Below are positions 17,065-25,752 of a DNA stretch of 64,000 nt, piece after piece. The first letter of the stretch is position 1; each line of letters begins with the position of its first letter. The notes beneath the pieces were generated by a model. That model was given only the letters and a program-made list of their open reading frames with translations. It did no database searches and was not told the DNA's origin. The stretch is from Microbacterium invictum (GTDB taxonomy: Bacteria > Actinomycetota > Actinomycetes > Actinomycetales > Microbacteriaceae), in NCBI RefSeq assembly GCF_014197265.1, contig NZ_JACIFH010000001.1, positions 496,001-560,000 on the forward strand, read 5' to 3'. A program made the position numbers and the translations under genes.

Positions 17065-18300
17065 ATGACCCTCGACCTGCTCGCCGCGCCCGATGTCGCG
17101 ACCGGCGAACCCTGGACGAATGCCGCCGCCTACTGGTCCGCCCGCACGGCGGCCATCGCCGACGTGTCCGGCCCGGTGGCGGCGATCGACGTCGGTGCGC
17201 TGCGCTACAACGCACTCGACCTGGTCGTGCGCTCGAGCGGCGTGCCGATCCGGGTGGCCAGCAAGTCGATCCGGGTGCGCGAGGTGCTCGATGCCGCCCT
17301 CGCCATGCCGGGGTACCGCGGCATCCTCGCCTTCACGCTGCCCGAGGCGCTGTGGCTGGCCCAGACGCGCGACGACATCGTGCTCGGGTATCCGACGGCC
17401 GACCGGGCGGCCCTCGCCGCGCTCATGGCCGACGAGCAGGCTGCCGCGCGCATCACCCTCATGGTCGACGACCTCGCCCAGCTCGACCTCGTCGACGCCG
17501 TCGCCGCCCCCGGCTCACGGCCGACCATCCGCGTCGCCATCGACGCCGACGCGTCCTGGCGCGCCCCGGTCCTCGGGCACATCGGGGTGCGGCGCTCACC
17601 CGTCCACGATGCCCCCGAGGTCGCCCGACTCGGCCGCGCGATCGCGCAGCGCCCGGGCTTCGCCCTGGTCGGCCTGATGATGTACGAAGCGCAGCTGGCC
17701 GGGCAGCCCGACGACACCGGGTCCGGAGATGCCGTCATCCGCTGGATGCAGCGACGCTCGGGTGAGGAACTGCGCCAGCGCCGCGCCGCGATCGTCACCG
17801 CGCTGCGGCAGATCGCGCCGCTGGAATTCGTGAACGGCGGGGGAACCGGCTCGCTCGAGACCACGGCATCCGATCAATCCGTCACCGAGACCACCGCCGG
17901 CAGCGGACTGCTCGCCGGGCACCTGTTCGACCTCTACCGCGCGTTCACACCGGCGCCCGCGGCGGCCTTCGCTCTCGAGGTGGTGCGCAAGCCCGCTCCC
18001 GACATCGTCACCGTGCTCGGCGGCGGCTGGATCGCCTCCGGCCCGCCCGTGGCATCGCGCCAGCCCGTGCCGGTGTGGCCGCCGCGCCTGCGCACCCTCG
18101 GCCGCGAAGGAGCCGGCGAAGTCCAGACGCCACTGCAGGGTGCCGCCGCGCGGTCGCTCCGCGTGGGCGACAGGGTCTGGTTCCGGCACGCCAAGAGCGG
18201 CGAGCTCGCCGAGCGCGCCGACCGGTACGTGTTGACCTCGGGTGACCGCACTGTCGGCGAGGTGCCCACGTACCGGGGCGAAGGGAAGAGCTTTCTATGA
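17065..18300 (+). CDS. D-threonine aldolase / alanine racemase-fold PLP enzyme
   Basis: 411 residues. The N-terminal alanine-racemase-like TIM barrel has the candidate PLP lysine in RVASKSIRVREVL (about residue 70). The C-terminal region, with LGGGWIASG and a metal-site-like tail, matches D-threonine aldolase or D-serine dehydratase-like proteins often annotated 'amino acid deaminase/aldolase'. The exact reaction cannot be fixed. Its stop overlaps the next start (ATGA), so it is co-transcribed with a sugar-lactone-type oxidase. Confidence 0.8.
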   Translation: MTLDLLAAPDVATGEPWTNAAAYWSARTAAIADVSGPVAAIDVGALRYNALDLVVRSSGVPIRVASKSIRVREVLDAALAMPGYRGILAFTLPEALWLAQTRDDIVLGYPTADRAALAALMADEQAAARITLMVDDLAQLDLVDAVAAPGSRPTIRVAIDADASWRAPVLGHIGVRRSPVHDAPEVARLGRAIAQRPGFALVGLMMYEAQLAGQPDDTGSGDAVIRWMQRRSGEELRQRRAAIVTALRQIAPLEFVNGGGTGSLETTASDQSVTETTAGSGLLAGHLFDLYRAFTPAPAAAFALEVVRKPAPDIVTVLGGGWIASGPPVASRQPVPVWPPRLRTLGREGAGEVQTPLQGAAARSLRVGDRVWFRHAKSGELAERADRYVLTSGDRTVGEVPTYRGEGKSFL

Positions 18301-19610
18301 CGCGTCCTGGTGGCACATGGGAGAACTGGGCGCGCACCGAGAAGGTCCGCCCGCGCCGCGTGGAGTTTCCGTCGACCATCTCCGCCGTGCGGCGCTCGGT
18401 GCAGTCCTCGGCCACGCGCGGGCTGCAGGTCAAGGCCATCGGTGCAGGGCACAGCTTCAGCGGCATCGCGGTGTCGCCGGGCACTCTGCTCGACCTCAGT
18501 GACCTGTCCGGGCTGGTCTCGGTCGACCGTGAACGATCGCGGGTCAGGCTGCTCGCCGGCACCCGGCTGCACCGGATCCCCACCCTGCTGAAGCCCTACG
18601 GGCTCGCGATGGCAAACCTGGGCGACATCGACCGGCAGTCGATCTCGGGCGCCATCTCGACCGGAACCCACGGCACCGGATCCGCATTCGGCGGCATCGC
18701 CACGCAGGTCGTCGCCGCCACGCTGGTCACCGCCGACGGAGAGCTGCTCACCGTCGACGACGACGAGAACACCGACCTGCTGCCCGCGGTGGCACTGGGC
18801 CTCGGGGCCCTCGGCATCCTCGTGGACGTCACGCTGCAGTGCGTGCCGGCGTTCGGCCTGCGGGCTGTCGAGCAGGCCGAGCCGCTCGACGACGTCGTGC
18901 TGACCCTCACGGACCGGGCGGCCGCCGCCGACCATTTCGAGTTCTACTGGTTCCCGCATACCGACGTCGCGCAGACGAAGACGAATGCCCGGATGCCGGC
19001 GGACGAGCCCGTCGAACCCCTCTCACCCGCGCGGCGCTGGGTCGACGACCGGCTCATCGGCACCGCTGTCCACCAGGCGGTGTGCACCGTGGGCCGGATC
19101 GTTCCCCCGCTCGTTCCCACCATCAACCGCGCCTCGGCGGCGGTGTGGGGGCAGCGCACCTTCTCGGACCGGTCCGATCGGGTGTTCGCGACCACTCGCG
19201 GCGTGCGATTCCGCGAGATGGAGTACGCCGTGCCGGTCGAGCGCCTGGGGGAGGCGTTCACGCAGCTGCGGACGCTGATCGATGACAGCGGGTGGCGGAT
19301 CGAGTTCCCGGTCGAAGTGCGCACGGCGTCCGCCGATGACCTGTGGCTGTCGACGGCGCACGGTCGTGAGACCGGCTACATCGCCGTGCACCGCTACCTC
19401 CGCGCCGATCCGACTGCGTACTTCGCCGCCGTCGAGGAGATCATGCTCGCCCACGACGGACGGCCGCACTGGGGCAAGATGCACACCCAGCGCGCCGCGA
19501 CCCTGCGCGAGCGCTATCCGCGCTTCGATGACTTCGTCGCCCTGCGCGACCGGCTCGACCCGACGCGCATGTTCAGCAACGCATATCTCGACCGCGTCCT
19601 CGGTGGGTAA
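18297..19610 (+). CDS. FAD-linked D-arabinono-1,4-lactone / L-gulonolactone oxidase family protein
   Basis: 437 residues of the VAO/PCMH flavoprotein fold. GAGHSFSGIA near 50-59 and SGAISTGTHGTG near 117-128 form the FAD pocket, and HWGKMHT near the C-terminus is the ALO-domain signature. Members oxidise sugar lactones or alditols using oxygen or another acceptor. The ATG overlaps the upstream stop. No cofactor attachment residue or partner gene reveals the natural substrate. Confidence 0.87.
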   Translation: MTRPGGTWENWARTEKVRPRRVEFPSTISAVRRSVQSSATRGLQVKAIGAGHSFSGIAVSPGTLLDLSDLSGLVSVDRERSRVRLLAGTRLHRIPTLLKPYGLAMANLGDIDRQSISGAISTGTHGTGSAFGGIATQVVAATLVTADGELLTVDDDENTDLLPAVALGLGALGILVDVTLQCVPAFGLRAVEQAEPLDDVVLTLTDRAAAADHFEFYWFPHTDVAQTKTNARMPADEPVEPLSPARRWVDDRLIGTAVHQAVCTVGRIVPPLVPTINRASAAVWGQRTFSDRSDRVFATTRGVRFREMEYAVPVERLGEAFTQLRTLIDDSGWRIEFPVEVRTASADDLWLSTAHGRETGYIAVHRYLRADPTAYFAAVEEIMLAHDGRPHWGKMHTQRAATLRERYPRFDDFVALRDRLDPTRMFSNAYLDRVLGG

Positions 19611-19656
19611 CGGCTGGGAGATCGGTTGCGTGCCGGTCGCCGACGGCGACCGCGGT

Positions 19657-19662
19657 TAGGAT
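19657..19662 (+). promoter_or_regulatory. -10 hexamer upstream of lemA
   Basis: TAGGAT about 24 bp before the ATG; a short leader with GGGAG follows. Confidence 0.4.
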
Positions 19663-19685
19663 TGGAGCACAACGATGGGAGTGCT

Positions 19686-20252
19686 ATGGAATGGCTGATC
19701 CCGGTACTGATCGTCGTCGGTCTGGTCGTGATCGTCGGCATCTACCTCTGGGCGACATACAACTCGCTGGTCGCACTGAAGGTGCGTGTCGATGAGGCGT
19801 GGAGCGACATCACGGTCCAGCTGAAGCGGCGCGCTGATCTGCTGCCCAATCTCATCGAGGCGGTGAAGGGCTACGCGGCGCATGAGAAGGCCGTGTTCGA
19901 GAACGTGACGCGGGCGCGCGCCGAGACTCTGGCCGTGTCGTCGCCGGCGGATGCCGGGGTCGCAGAGGGCCACATGCAGCAGGCGCTCAAGTCGCTGTTC
20001 GCCGTCGCCGAGGCCTACCCGCAGCTCCAGGCGAGCCAGAACTTCCTGCACCTGCAGCAGGCCGTCGTCGACACCGAAGACAAGATCCAGGCGTCCCGCC
20101 GCTTCTACAACGGCGGCGTCCGCGAACTGAACACCAAGATCAAGGTGTTCCCGAACAACCTGTTCGCCCGCAACCTCGGCTTCACCGAGCGGGAGTTCTT
20201 CGAGGTCGTCGACGGCGCCGCCATCGCAGAGCCGCCACGCATCCAGTTCTGA
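19686..20252 (+). CDS. lemA: LemA-family membrane protein
   Basis: 188 residues. One N-terminal membrane segment (about 3-22) is followed by the helical LemA domain with KRRADLLPNLIEAVKGYA (about 41-58), YPQLQASQNFLHLQ, and a C-terminal YNGGVRELNTKIKVFPNNLF block. The molecular role is unsettled. It precedes an M48 peptidase by 29 bp, a pairing common in bacteria, which suggests a shared envelope quality-control task. Confidence 0.92.
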   Translation: MEWLIPVLIVVGLVVIVGIYLWATYNSLVALKVRVDEAWSDITVQLKRRADLLPNLIEAVKGYAAHEKAVFENVTRARAETLAVSSPADAGVAEGHMQQALKSLFAVAEAYPQLQASQNFLHLQQAVVDTEDKIQASRRFYNGGVRELNTKIKVFPNNLFARNLGFTEREFFEVVDGAAIAEPPRIQF

Positions 20253-20281
20253 ACCCGCGGCCGGCGTGAGGAGGCCGTGAC

Positions 20282-21166
20282 ATGTACTCCGCCATCGCCC
20301 GCAACAAGCGGAACACCTGGTTCATCCTCATCGGCTTCGTGCTGATCCTGGGCCTCATCGGACTGGTCGCCGGCTGGCTGGCCGGCAACAACTGGTGGAT
20401 CACCGCCTTCATCCTGGTCTTCGCGGGCGGGTACGCGACGGTGCAGTACTTCCTCGCCGACCGCGAGGCGCTCGCCCTGTCGGGGGCGCGGGCGGTGACC
20501 GCGGCGGACGCACCCCGCTACCACCGGCTGGTCGAGAATCTCTGCATCACGACCGGCAGCCCGATGCCCGCCCTCTACGTGGTGCAGGACCCGTCGCCGA
20601 ACGCGTTCGCGACCGGGCGCACGCCCGACAAGGCGGCCATCACGGTGACCACGGGGCTGTTCGAACGGCTCACCGATCGCGAGCTCGAGGGTGTGCTGGC
20701 CCACGAGCTCGCGCACATCCGCAACTACGACATCCGGGTGTCGCTGGTCGTCTTCGGGCTCGTCGTGGCGATCGGCATGCTGGCCGACATGTTCCTGCGG
20801 TTCGCCTTCTTCGGCGGTCGCCGCGCCGGCAACAACCAGGCGGCGGTCATCTTCATGCTGTTCGGCGTCGTCGCGGCGATCGTCTCACCGCTGCTGGCCG
20901 GCGCCGTCCAGGCGGCCATCTCCCGGCAGCGCGAGTATCTGGCCGACGCGACGGGCGCGATGACCACCCGCGACCCTGACGGACTGGCATCCGCCCTCGC
21001 GAAGATCGCCCAGCACGACGCCCCGCTGCAGCGGGCGCACACCTCGACGGCCCACCTGTGGCTGAGCAATCCGCTGCGGCCGAAAGGCCTGGCGAAGCTG
21101 TTCGCCACCCACCCGCCGATTCCCGACCGCATCGCCCGGCTCGAGCACATGGGCGGCCGGTTCTGA
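20282..21166 (+). CDS. M48-family (HtpX-like) membrane zinc protease
   Basis: 294 residues with two N-terminal membrane segments (about 13-35 and 38-57), the zinc motif HELAH at 141-145, and further membrane segments around 155-210. The third zinc ligand is likely the glutamate in REYLADATGA. HtpX-like proteases degrade misfolded membrane proteins. It sits in an operon with lemA. The C-terminus TPPI-type block (FATHPPIPDRIARL) is typical of the family. Confidence 0.92.
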   Translation: MYSAIARNKRNTWFILIGFVLILGLIGLVAGWLAGNNWWITAFILVFAGGYATVQYFLADREALALSGARAVTAADAPRYHRLVENLCITTGSPMPALYVVQDPSPNAFATGRTPDKAAITVTTGLFERLTDRELEGVLAHELAHIRNYDIRVSLVVFGLVVAIGMLADMFLRFAFFGGRRAGNNQAAVIFMLFGVVAAIVSPLLAGAVQAAISRQREYLADATGAMTTRDPDGLASALAKIAQHDAPLQRAHTSTAHLWLSNPLRPKGLAKLFATHPPIPDRIARLEHMGGRF

Positions 21167-21207
21167 GGCCGCCCCGGCGCATTCCCGGTGCGGAACGCGT
21201 ACGCCCC

Positions 21208-21213
21208 TAAACT
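21208..21213 (+). promoter_or_regulatory. -10 hexamer for leaderless AI-2E permease mRNA
   Basis: TAAACT, then 6 nt, then the GTG at 21220. Confidence 0.5.
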
Positions 21214-21219
21214 GACACA

Positions 21220-22410
21220 GTGACTGGCACCGACGACAAAGCTCGGGGCGGATTCCTCGAGGCACTGCGCACCCGGACAGTGAGCACCGAGATCTCCGAG
21301 GGTGTGCCGCGCGGACTGCGCGTGGCGACCGCCTACGCGTGGCGGTTCATCGTGATCGCCGCGGCCATCGCTGTCGCGATCTGGCTGATCATCGAGCTGA
21401 AGCTGTTGGTGGTGCCGCTGCTGGTGGCGATCCTCGTGGCGGCGCTCGTGTGGCCCGCGTTCTCCTTCATGATCAGGCACCGGTTCCCGCGGTGGCTCGC
21501 GATCGTCATCGCCGTCATCGGCACGATCGCCATCATCACCGGCCTGGTATGGCTGGCGGTCTGGCAGATCGGGCTGCAGTGGGACTCAGTGCGGCTGCGC
21601 ACCGGCGCCGCCGTCGAGGAGTTCCGCACCTACCTGATCGACGGCCCGCTGCACCTGACCGCCGAGCAGATCGACGACATCCTCGCGCAGACGTGGACCC
21701 TGCTGCAGGAGCAGGTCGATCTGCTGCTGTCGGGTGCGCTGGCCATCGGCAGCACAGTCGGCCACGTCGTCACCGGTGCGCTGCTGGCGCTGTTCATCCT
21801 GCTCTGCCTGCTCGCCGACGGCGCCGGCATCTGGCGCTGGGCGGTGCGGCTGTTCCCGCTGCGCGCGCGCCCCGCGGTCGACGGCGCCGGTCGTGCCGGC
21901 TGGCGCACGGTCGTCACCTACGCGCGGACCCAGCTGCTCGTCGCCACGATCGACTCGATCGGCATCTCGCTGGGGGCATTCTTGCTGGGCGTCCCGCTCG
22001 CCATCCCGATCGGCGTCCTCGTCTTCCTCGGCTCGTTCATCCCGTTCGTCGGCGCCGTCATCACCGGCGCGCTCGCGGTGTTCCTCGCCCTGGTCTACAA
22101 CGGCCCGTGGATCGCGTTGTGGATGCTCGTCGTCGTGCTCGGCGTCCAGCAGCTGGAAGGCCACGTGCTGCAGCCGCTCCTGATGGGCGCGGCCGTCAAG
22201 GTGCACCCGCTCGCCGTCGTCCTCGTCGTCGCCGGCGGCGCGATGGTCGGCGGCATCCCCGGGGCCCTGTTCGCGGTGCCCCTGGCCGCGTTCGTGAACG
22301 TGGTCTGGATCTACATCTCGCGCCGCGCCTGGGAGACGGGCGCGGCCGCATTCCGGTCGGACGATCTGATCTGGAGCACCGTGCCGCGCACGAAGAGGAG
22401 CCCCGCGTGA
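21220..22410 (+). CDS. AI-2E family (TqsA/PerM-like) membrane protein
   Basis: 396 residues with about eight hydrophobic segments in the usual pattern: a cluster near 45-115, a soluble stretch near 120-165, then segments from about 175 to 365. LGSFIPFVGAVITGALAV near 267-284 is a family hallmark. Despite the name, members include ion or metabolite exporters, so the substrate is open. The stop overlaps the ilvA start (GTGA), a coupling worth noting for an exporter. Confidence 0.85.
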   Translation: MTGTDDKARGGFLEALRTRTVSTEISEGVPRGLRVATAYAWRFIVIAAAIAVAIWLIIELKLLVVPLLVAILVAALVWPAFSFMIRHRFPRWLAIVIAVIGTIAIITGLVWLAVWQIGLQWDSVRLRTGAAVEEFRTYLIDGPLHLTAEQIDDILAQTWTLLQEQVDLLLSGALAIGSTVGHVVTGALLALFILLCLLADGAGIWRWAVRLFPLRARPAVDGAGRAGWRTVVTYARTQLLVATIDSIGISLGAFLLGVPLAIPIGVLVFLGSFIPFVGAVITGALAVFLALVYNGPWIALWMLVVVLGVQQLEGHVLQPLLMGAAVKVHPLAVVLVVAGGAMVGGIPGALFAVPLAAFVNVVWIYISRRAWETGAAAFRSDDLIWSTVPRTKRSPA

Positions 22411-23633
22411 CCCACCCCACCCTGGCCGAGTTCGAAGACGCCGCCCGGGCGCTCAGCGACGTCATCCTGCGGACGCCGCTCGAGGACTCGGAGCACCTCA
22501 GCGATGTGCTCGGCGCACCCGTGCTGCTCAAGCTCGAGAACCTGCAGCGCACCGGCTCGTTCAAGATCCGCGGTGCCGCCTACCGCCTATCCCGCCTCAC
22601 CGAGGCCGAACGCGCACGCGGTGTCGTCGCCGCCTCCGCGGGAAACCACGCCCAGGGCGTCGCACGTGCCGCGCAGGCACTCGGCATCGCCGCGACGATC
22701 TTCATGCCGCTGGGTGTACCGGTGCCCAAGCTCCTCGCCACTCGGGGCTACGGCGCCGACGTGGTGCTCGAAGGGGCCACCGTGGAGACCCCGCTGCGCC
22801 TCGCGGCGGAGTTCGCCGAGCGCACCGGGGCGGTGCTGATCCACCCGTTCGACCACCGCGACATCATCATCGGGCAGGGCACCCTGGGCCTCGAGATCAT
22901 CGACGAGGTGCCCGACGTCGACACGGTGCTGGTGGGCATCGGCGGCGGCGGACTCATCGCCGGTGTCGCCGCCGCTATCAAGGCACGGGCGGCCGAACAG
23001 GGGCGCCGCGTGCGGATCATCGGAGTGCAGGCGGAGAACTCGGCCGCGTATCCGACCTCCCTGGAGGCCGGGCACCCGGTCGAGGTGGCAACGACACCCA
23101 CGATCGCCGACGGCATCGCGGTGGCCCGGCCGGGAGACGTGCCGTTCGAGATCATCCGCGACCTGGTGGACGAGGTCGTCACCGTCACCGACGATGACAT
23201 CGCCCGTGCGCTGCTGGTGCTGCTCGAGCGCGCGAAGGTCGTCGTGGAACCGGCCGGCGGCGTCGGGGTGGCGGCCATCCTGGCGGGAAAGATCCAGGCC
23301 ACGGGAACGACCGTGTCGATCCTGTCCGGTGGCAACATCGATCCCCTGCTGCTGCAGCGGGTCGTGTCGCACGGGCTCGCGGCATCCGGTCGCTACATGA
23401 CGTTGCAGATCCCGCTGCCCGACCGTCCCGGCCAGCTCGCGCGGGTGTCCGAGCTGCTGGCGATCGCCGGTGCGAACGTCATCGAGGTGCTGCACACCCG
23501 CCACGGTCAGGGCCTGCAGATCAGCGAGGTCGTGCTGCAGCTGAGCGTGGAGACCCGCGGTCGGGAGCACCGCGCGCAGGTGATCACGATCCTCGAAGAG
23601 GCCGGGTTCAGCCCGAAGCTCGTCGAGGACTGA
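22407..23633 (+). CDS. ilvA: Threonine ammonia-lyase with C-terminal ACT domain
   Basis: PLP enzyme converting threonine to 2-oxobutanoate. 408 residues, the short form. The PLP lysine is K53 in GSFKIRG, the phosphate-binding glycine loop is GIGGGGLIAG near 180-189, and one ACT domain (about 328-405) should bind an allosteric amino acid. The GTG start overlaps the upstream stop and has AGGAG before it. It could serve isoleucine synthesis or threonine breakdown; no other ilv genes are in view. Confidence 0.93.
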   Translation: MTHPTLAEFEDAARALSDVILRTPLEDSEHLSDVLGAPVLLKLENLQRTGSFKIRGAAYRLSRLTEAERARGVVAASAGNHAQGVARAAQALGIAATIFMPLGVPVPKLLATRGYGADVVLEGATVETPLRLAAEFAERTGAVLIHPFDHRDIIIGQGTLGLEIIDEVPDVDTVLVGIGGGGLIAGVAAAIKARAAEQGRRVRIIGVQAENSAAYPTSLEAGHPVEVATTPTIADGIAVARPGDVPFEIIRDLVDEVVTVTDDDIARALLVLLERAKVVVEPAGGVGVAAILAGKIQATGTTVSILSGGNIDPLLLQRVVSHGLAASGRYMTLQIPLPDRPGQLARVSELLAIAGANVIEVLHTRHGQGLQISEVVLQLSVETRGREHRAQVITILEEAGFSPKLVED

Positions 23634-23645
23634 ACCCGAGCAGGG

Positions 23646-24137
23646 TCACTGGCCCGTGTAGGTCTCGACCTTCACGATCTCGACGGCGATCTCGCGGCCG
23701 TTGGGCGCGGTGTACGACGTCTTCTCGCCTTCCTTCAGCCCGAGAATGGCGCTGCCCAGCGGCGACGCCTCGCTGTAGACGTCGAGCTCGGAGTTCGCCG
23801 CGATCTCGCGGTTGCCGAGCAGGAAGACCTCTTCGCCGCCGGCGACCACGGCAGTGATGACGGTGCCCGATTCGACGGTGCCGTCGGACTCGGGGGCCTC
23901 GCCGACCTGGGCGTCCTTGAGCAGTTGCTGCAACGTGCGGATGCGCGCCTCCTGCTTGCCCTGCTCGTCCTTGGCGGCGTGGTATCCGCCGTTCTCCTTC
24001 AGGTCACCCTCTTCGCGGGCCGACTCGATGCGCTTGGCGATCTCTTCGCGACCGATCGTCGAGAGATGCTCGAGCTCGGCGGCGAGGCGATCGTACGCGT
24101 CCTGAGTGAGGAAGGTCACCGTGCTGTCGCTGGACAC
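23646..24137 (-). CDS. greA: Transcription elongation factor GreA
   Basis: 163 residues. It rescues backtracked RNA polymerase by stimulating transcript cleavage. The N-terminal coiled coil carries the acidic tip, with REEGDLKENGGYHAAKDEQG (about 48-67) containing the D and E that reach the active site. The C-terminal FKBP-like domain ends in the usual SYTAPNGREI region. The start is the GTG at 24137 preceded by AAGGAG; the nearby ATG is out of frame. Confidence 0.95.
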   Translation of the reverse strand: MSSDSTVTFLTQDAYDRLAAELEHLSTIGREEIAKRIESAREEGDLKENGGYHAAKDEQGKQEARIRTLQQLLKDAQVGEAPESDGTVESGTVITAVVAGGEEVFLLGNREIAANSELDVYSEASPLGSAILGLKEGEKTSYTAPNGREIAVEIVKVETYTGQ

Positions 24138-24167
24138 ATCGTCTCCTTGATGATGGATGCCGGGGGA

Positions 24168-24198
24168 ACGCCGGGGCGTAAGCCAAACGCCCCGGCGT
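24168..24198 (-). terminator. Perfect 12-bp hairpin between DUF4307 gene and greA
   Basis: ACGCCGGGGCGT and ACGCCCCGGCGT pair around a 7-nt loop. It follows the stop of the minus-strand DUF4307 gene and precedes greA. No T-run is present, so it may be a terminator or a leader hairpin. Confidence 0.5.
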
Positions 24199-24228
24199 CG
24201 AGCCGGGGCGCGCAATGTTCGGATCAGT

Positions 24229-24624
24229 TTACGGGATCCAGCAGTTGCTGGCCAATCCCGTGGTCGCCTCCGCAGTGGTCGGCACCGTGACGCTCAGCGC
24301 GCGTGAGGTGCTGTCACTGCCGGGGAACTCGACCACGCGCCACCCGACGACGCCGTGCTCGGGGTCCTGGGCCTCGACGGCGCACGCGACCGGTGTGCCG
24401 GGCCGGGACGTCACCTGGAAGCGGACCGTGACGCTGTGCGCGTCGTGCAGCTCGTAGCCGGTGGTGTCGTAGTCGACCGAATTCACCGCGCCGCTGACCG
24501 TCGTCCAGCCGACATAGCCGATCAGTCCGGCCGCGAGGACGCCGACCACGATCCACAGCCCCCAGCGCGGCCGGGAACGGCCATACCGGTCGGCGAGCTT
24601 GCGCTCGATCGCGTCGGTGGTCAT
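24229..24624 (-). CDS. DUF4307 membrane protein
   Basis: 131 residues. A basic N-terminus (ERKLADRYGRSRP) leads to one membrane segment (about 23-43), then a small extracytoplasmic beta-rich domain with two cysteines (VACAVEA and SNCWIP) that could form a disulfide. It fits the DUF4307 family of actinobacterial membrane proteins; function unknown. Divergent from the next small gene and upstream of greA on the same strand. Confidence 0.82.
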   Translation of the reverse strand: MTTDAIERKLADRYGRSRPRWGLWIVVGVLAAGLIGYVGWTTVSGAVNSVDYDTTGYELHDAHSVTVRFQVTSRPGTPVACAVEAQDPEHGVVGWRVVEFPGSDSTSRALSVTVPTTAEATTGLASNCWIP

Positions 24625-24684
24625 GCGGCATCCGTTCTAGGCTGGACTTCCAGGCTAAGCGCTCGCGGGCGGGAACGAGGACAC

Positions 24685-24975
24685 ATGGATGCACTGATGT
24701 GGCTGGCGACGACTCCGACTCCGAGCCCGACCCCGGTGCTGCCCGATCCGGAAGCTGTGACACCGGGCTTTGCGGGCTTCCTGGCCATCGCGGTGCTCGC
24801 GCTCGCCGTCGTGCTGCTGCTGATCGACATGCTGCGGCGCATCCGCCGGGCACGATACCGCTCCGAGATCGGCGAAGACCTCGACGCCGAAGCCGCCGCG
24901 CTGGAAGCCGGCGCCGCCGAGGACCGCGCGATCGACAGCGACGAGATTCCGCCTACGCCCCCAGCGAAGGACTGA
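24685..24975 (+). CDS. Small single-pass membrane protein
   Basis: 96 residues: an N-terminal Thr/Pro-rich segment, one membrane helix (about 33-53), then RRIRRARYRSEIG and an acidic, Ala/Glu-rich cytoplasmic tail. I do not recognise a named family. The ATG at 24685 follows GAACGAGG. Its last 23 bp overlap the 3' end of the convergent trhA gene. Confidence 0.7.
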   Translation: MDALMWLATTPTPSPTPVLPDPEAVTPGFAGFLAIAVLALAVVLLLIDMLRRIRRARYRSEIGEDLDAEAAALEAGAAEDRAIDSDEIPPTPPAKD

Positions 24976-25684
24976 CCGGGTTCAGCGCGATCAGCAGACA
25001 CGCCGTCCAGTGGCACAGGAACGCCAGGACCGTGCACGCGTGGAAGATCTCGTGGAAGCCGAAGTGGCCCGGCCACGGGTTCGGCTTCTTCAGGCCGTAG
25101 ACGATCGCGCCGCCGGTGTAGAGCAGGCCGCCGACGATCACGAGGACCATCATGGCGGGGTCGGCGCGGAACAGGTCCACCATGTACATGACCGCCGCCC
25201 AGCCCAGCACCAGGTAGAGCGCGACATACAGCCAGCGGGGCGCGTTGATCCAGAACACCCGGAACAGAATGCCCAGGAGCGCACCGGACCACACCAGGAT
25301 CAGCAGCAGACGCCCCTGCTCCGGCGGCAGGGCGAGCACCGCCAGCGGGGTATAGGTGCCGGCGATCAGCAGCAGGATGTTCGCGTGATCGATGCGCTTG
25401 AGAACGGCCTTGGTCCTGGGTCCCCAGTCGAACCGGTGATACAGCGCCGAGTTGCCGAACAGCAGGAGGGAGCTCGCCATGAAGACCGCGCACGCCCACT
25501 TCGCCGCGCCGCCCTCCGCGAGCATGATGAGCACGATGCCCGCGGCTATCGCGATCGGGAACGTGGCGGCATGCAGCCACCCGCGCCAGCTGGGCTTGAG
25601 CTCCACGTGGGCGCTCACCGCCGCGGCATCCATCAGCGGAAGCTGCGGCATCTCGGCGCCATCGTCGGCCGGGGGTCGGGTCAC
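24953..25684 (-). CDS. trhA: Hemolysin III / TrhA-family (PAQR) membrane protein
   Basis: 243 residues with seven hydrophobic segments. The family residues are present: SALYHRFDW (about 80-88), KRIDHANILLL (about 95-105), and HEIFHACTVLAFLCHW near the C-terminus, whose histidines form the buried metal site of PAQR proteins. Bacterial TrhA affects membrane fluidity homeostasis; hemolysis is not implied. The GTG start has TAGGCT 6 nt upstream, so a leaderless mRNA is likely. Divergent from uppS. Confidence 0.9.
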   Translation of the reverse strand: MTRPPADDGAEMPQLPLMDAAAVSAHVELKPSWRGWLHAATFPIAIAAGIVLIMLAEGGAAKWACAVFMASSLLLFGNSALYHRFDWGPRTKAVLKRIDHANILLLIAGTYTPLAVLALPPEQGRLLLILVWSGALLGILFRVFWINAPRWLYVALYLVLGWAAVMYMVDLFRADPAMMVLVIVGGLLYTGGAIVYGLKKPNPWPGHFGFHEIFHACTVLAFLCHWTACLLIALNPVSPSLGA

Positions 25685-25690
25685 GAGATG

Positions 25691-25696
25691 AGCCTA
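25691..25696 (-). promoter_or_regulatory. -10 hexamer for leaderless trhA mRNA
   Basis: TAGGCT on the minus strand, 6 nt before the GTG at 25684. Confidence 0.5.
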
Positions 25697-25739
25697 CGCC
25701 GCGCCATATGCCGGGGCGTACATGCCGGGCTCGGGGCGG

Positions 25740-25745
25740 TAGCGT
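25740..25745 (+). promoter_or_regulatory. -10 hexamer for leaderless uppS mRNA
   Basis: TAGCGT, then 7 nt, then the GTG at 25753. Confidence 0.5.
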
Positions 25746-25752
25746 AAAGGAC

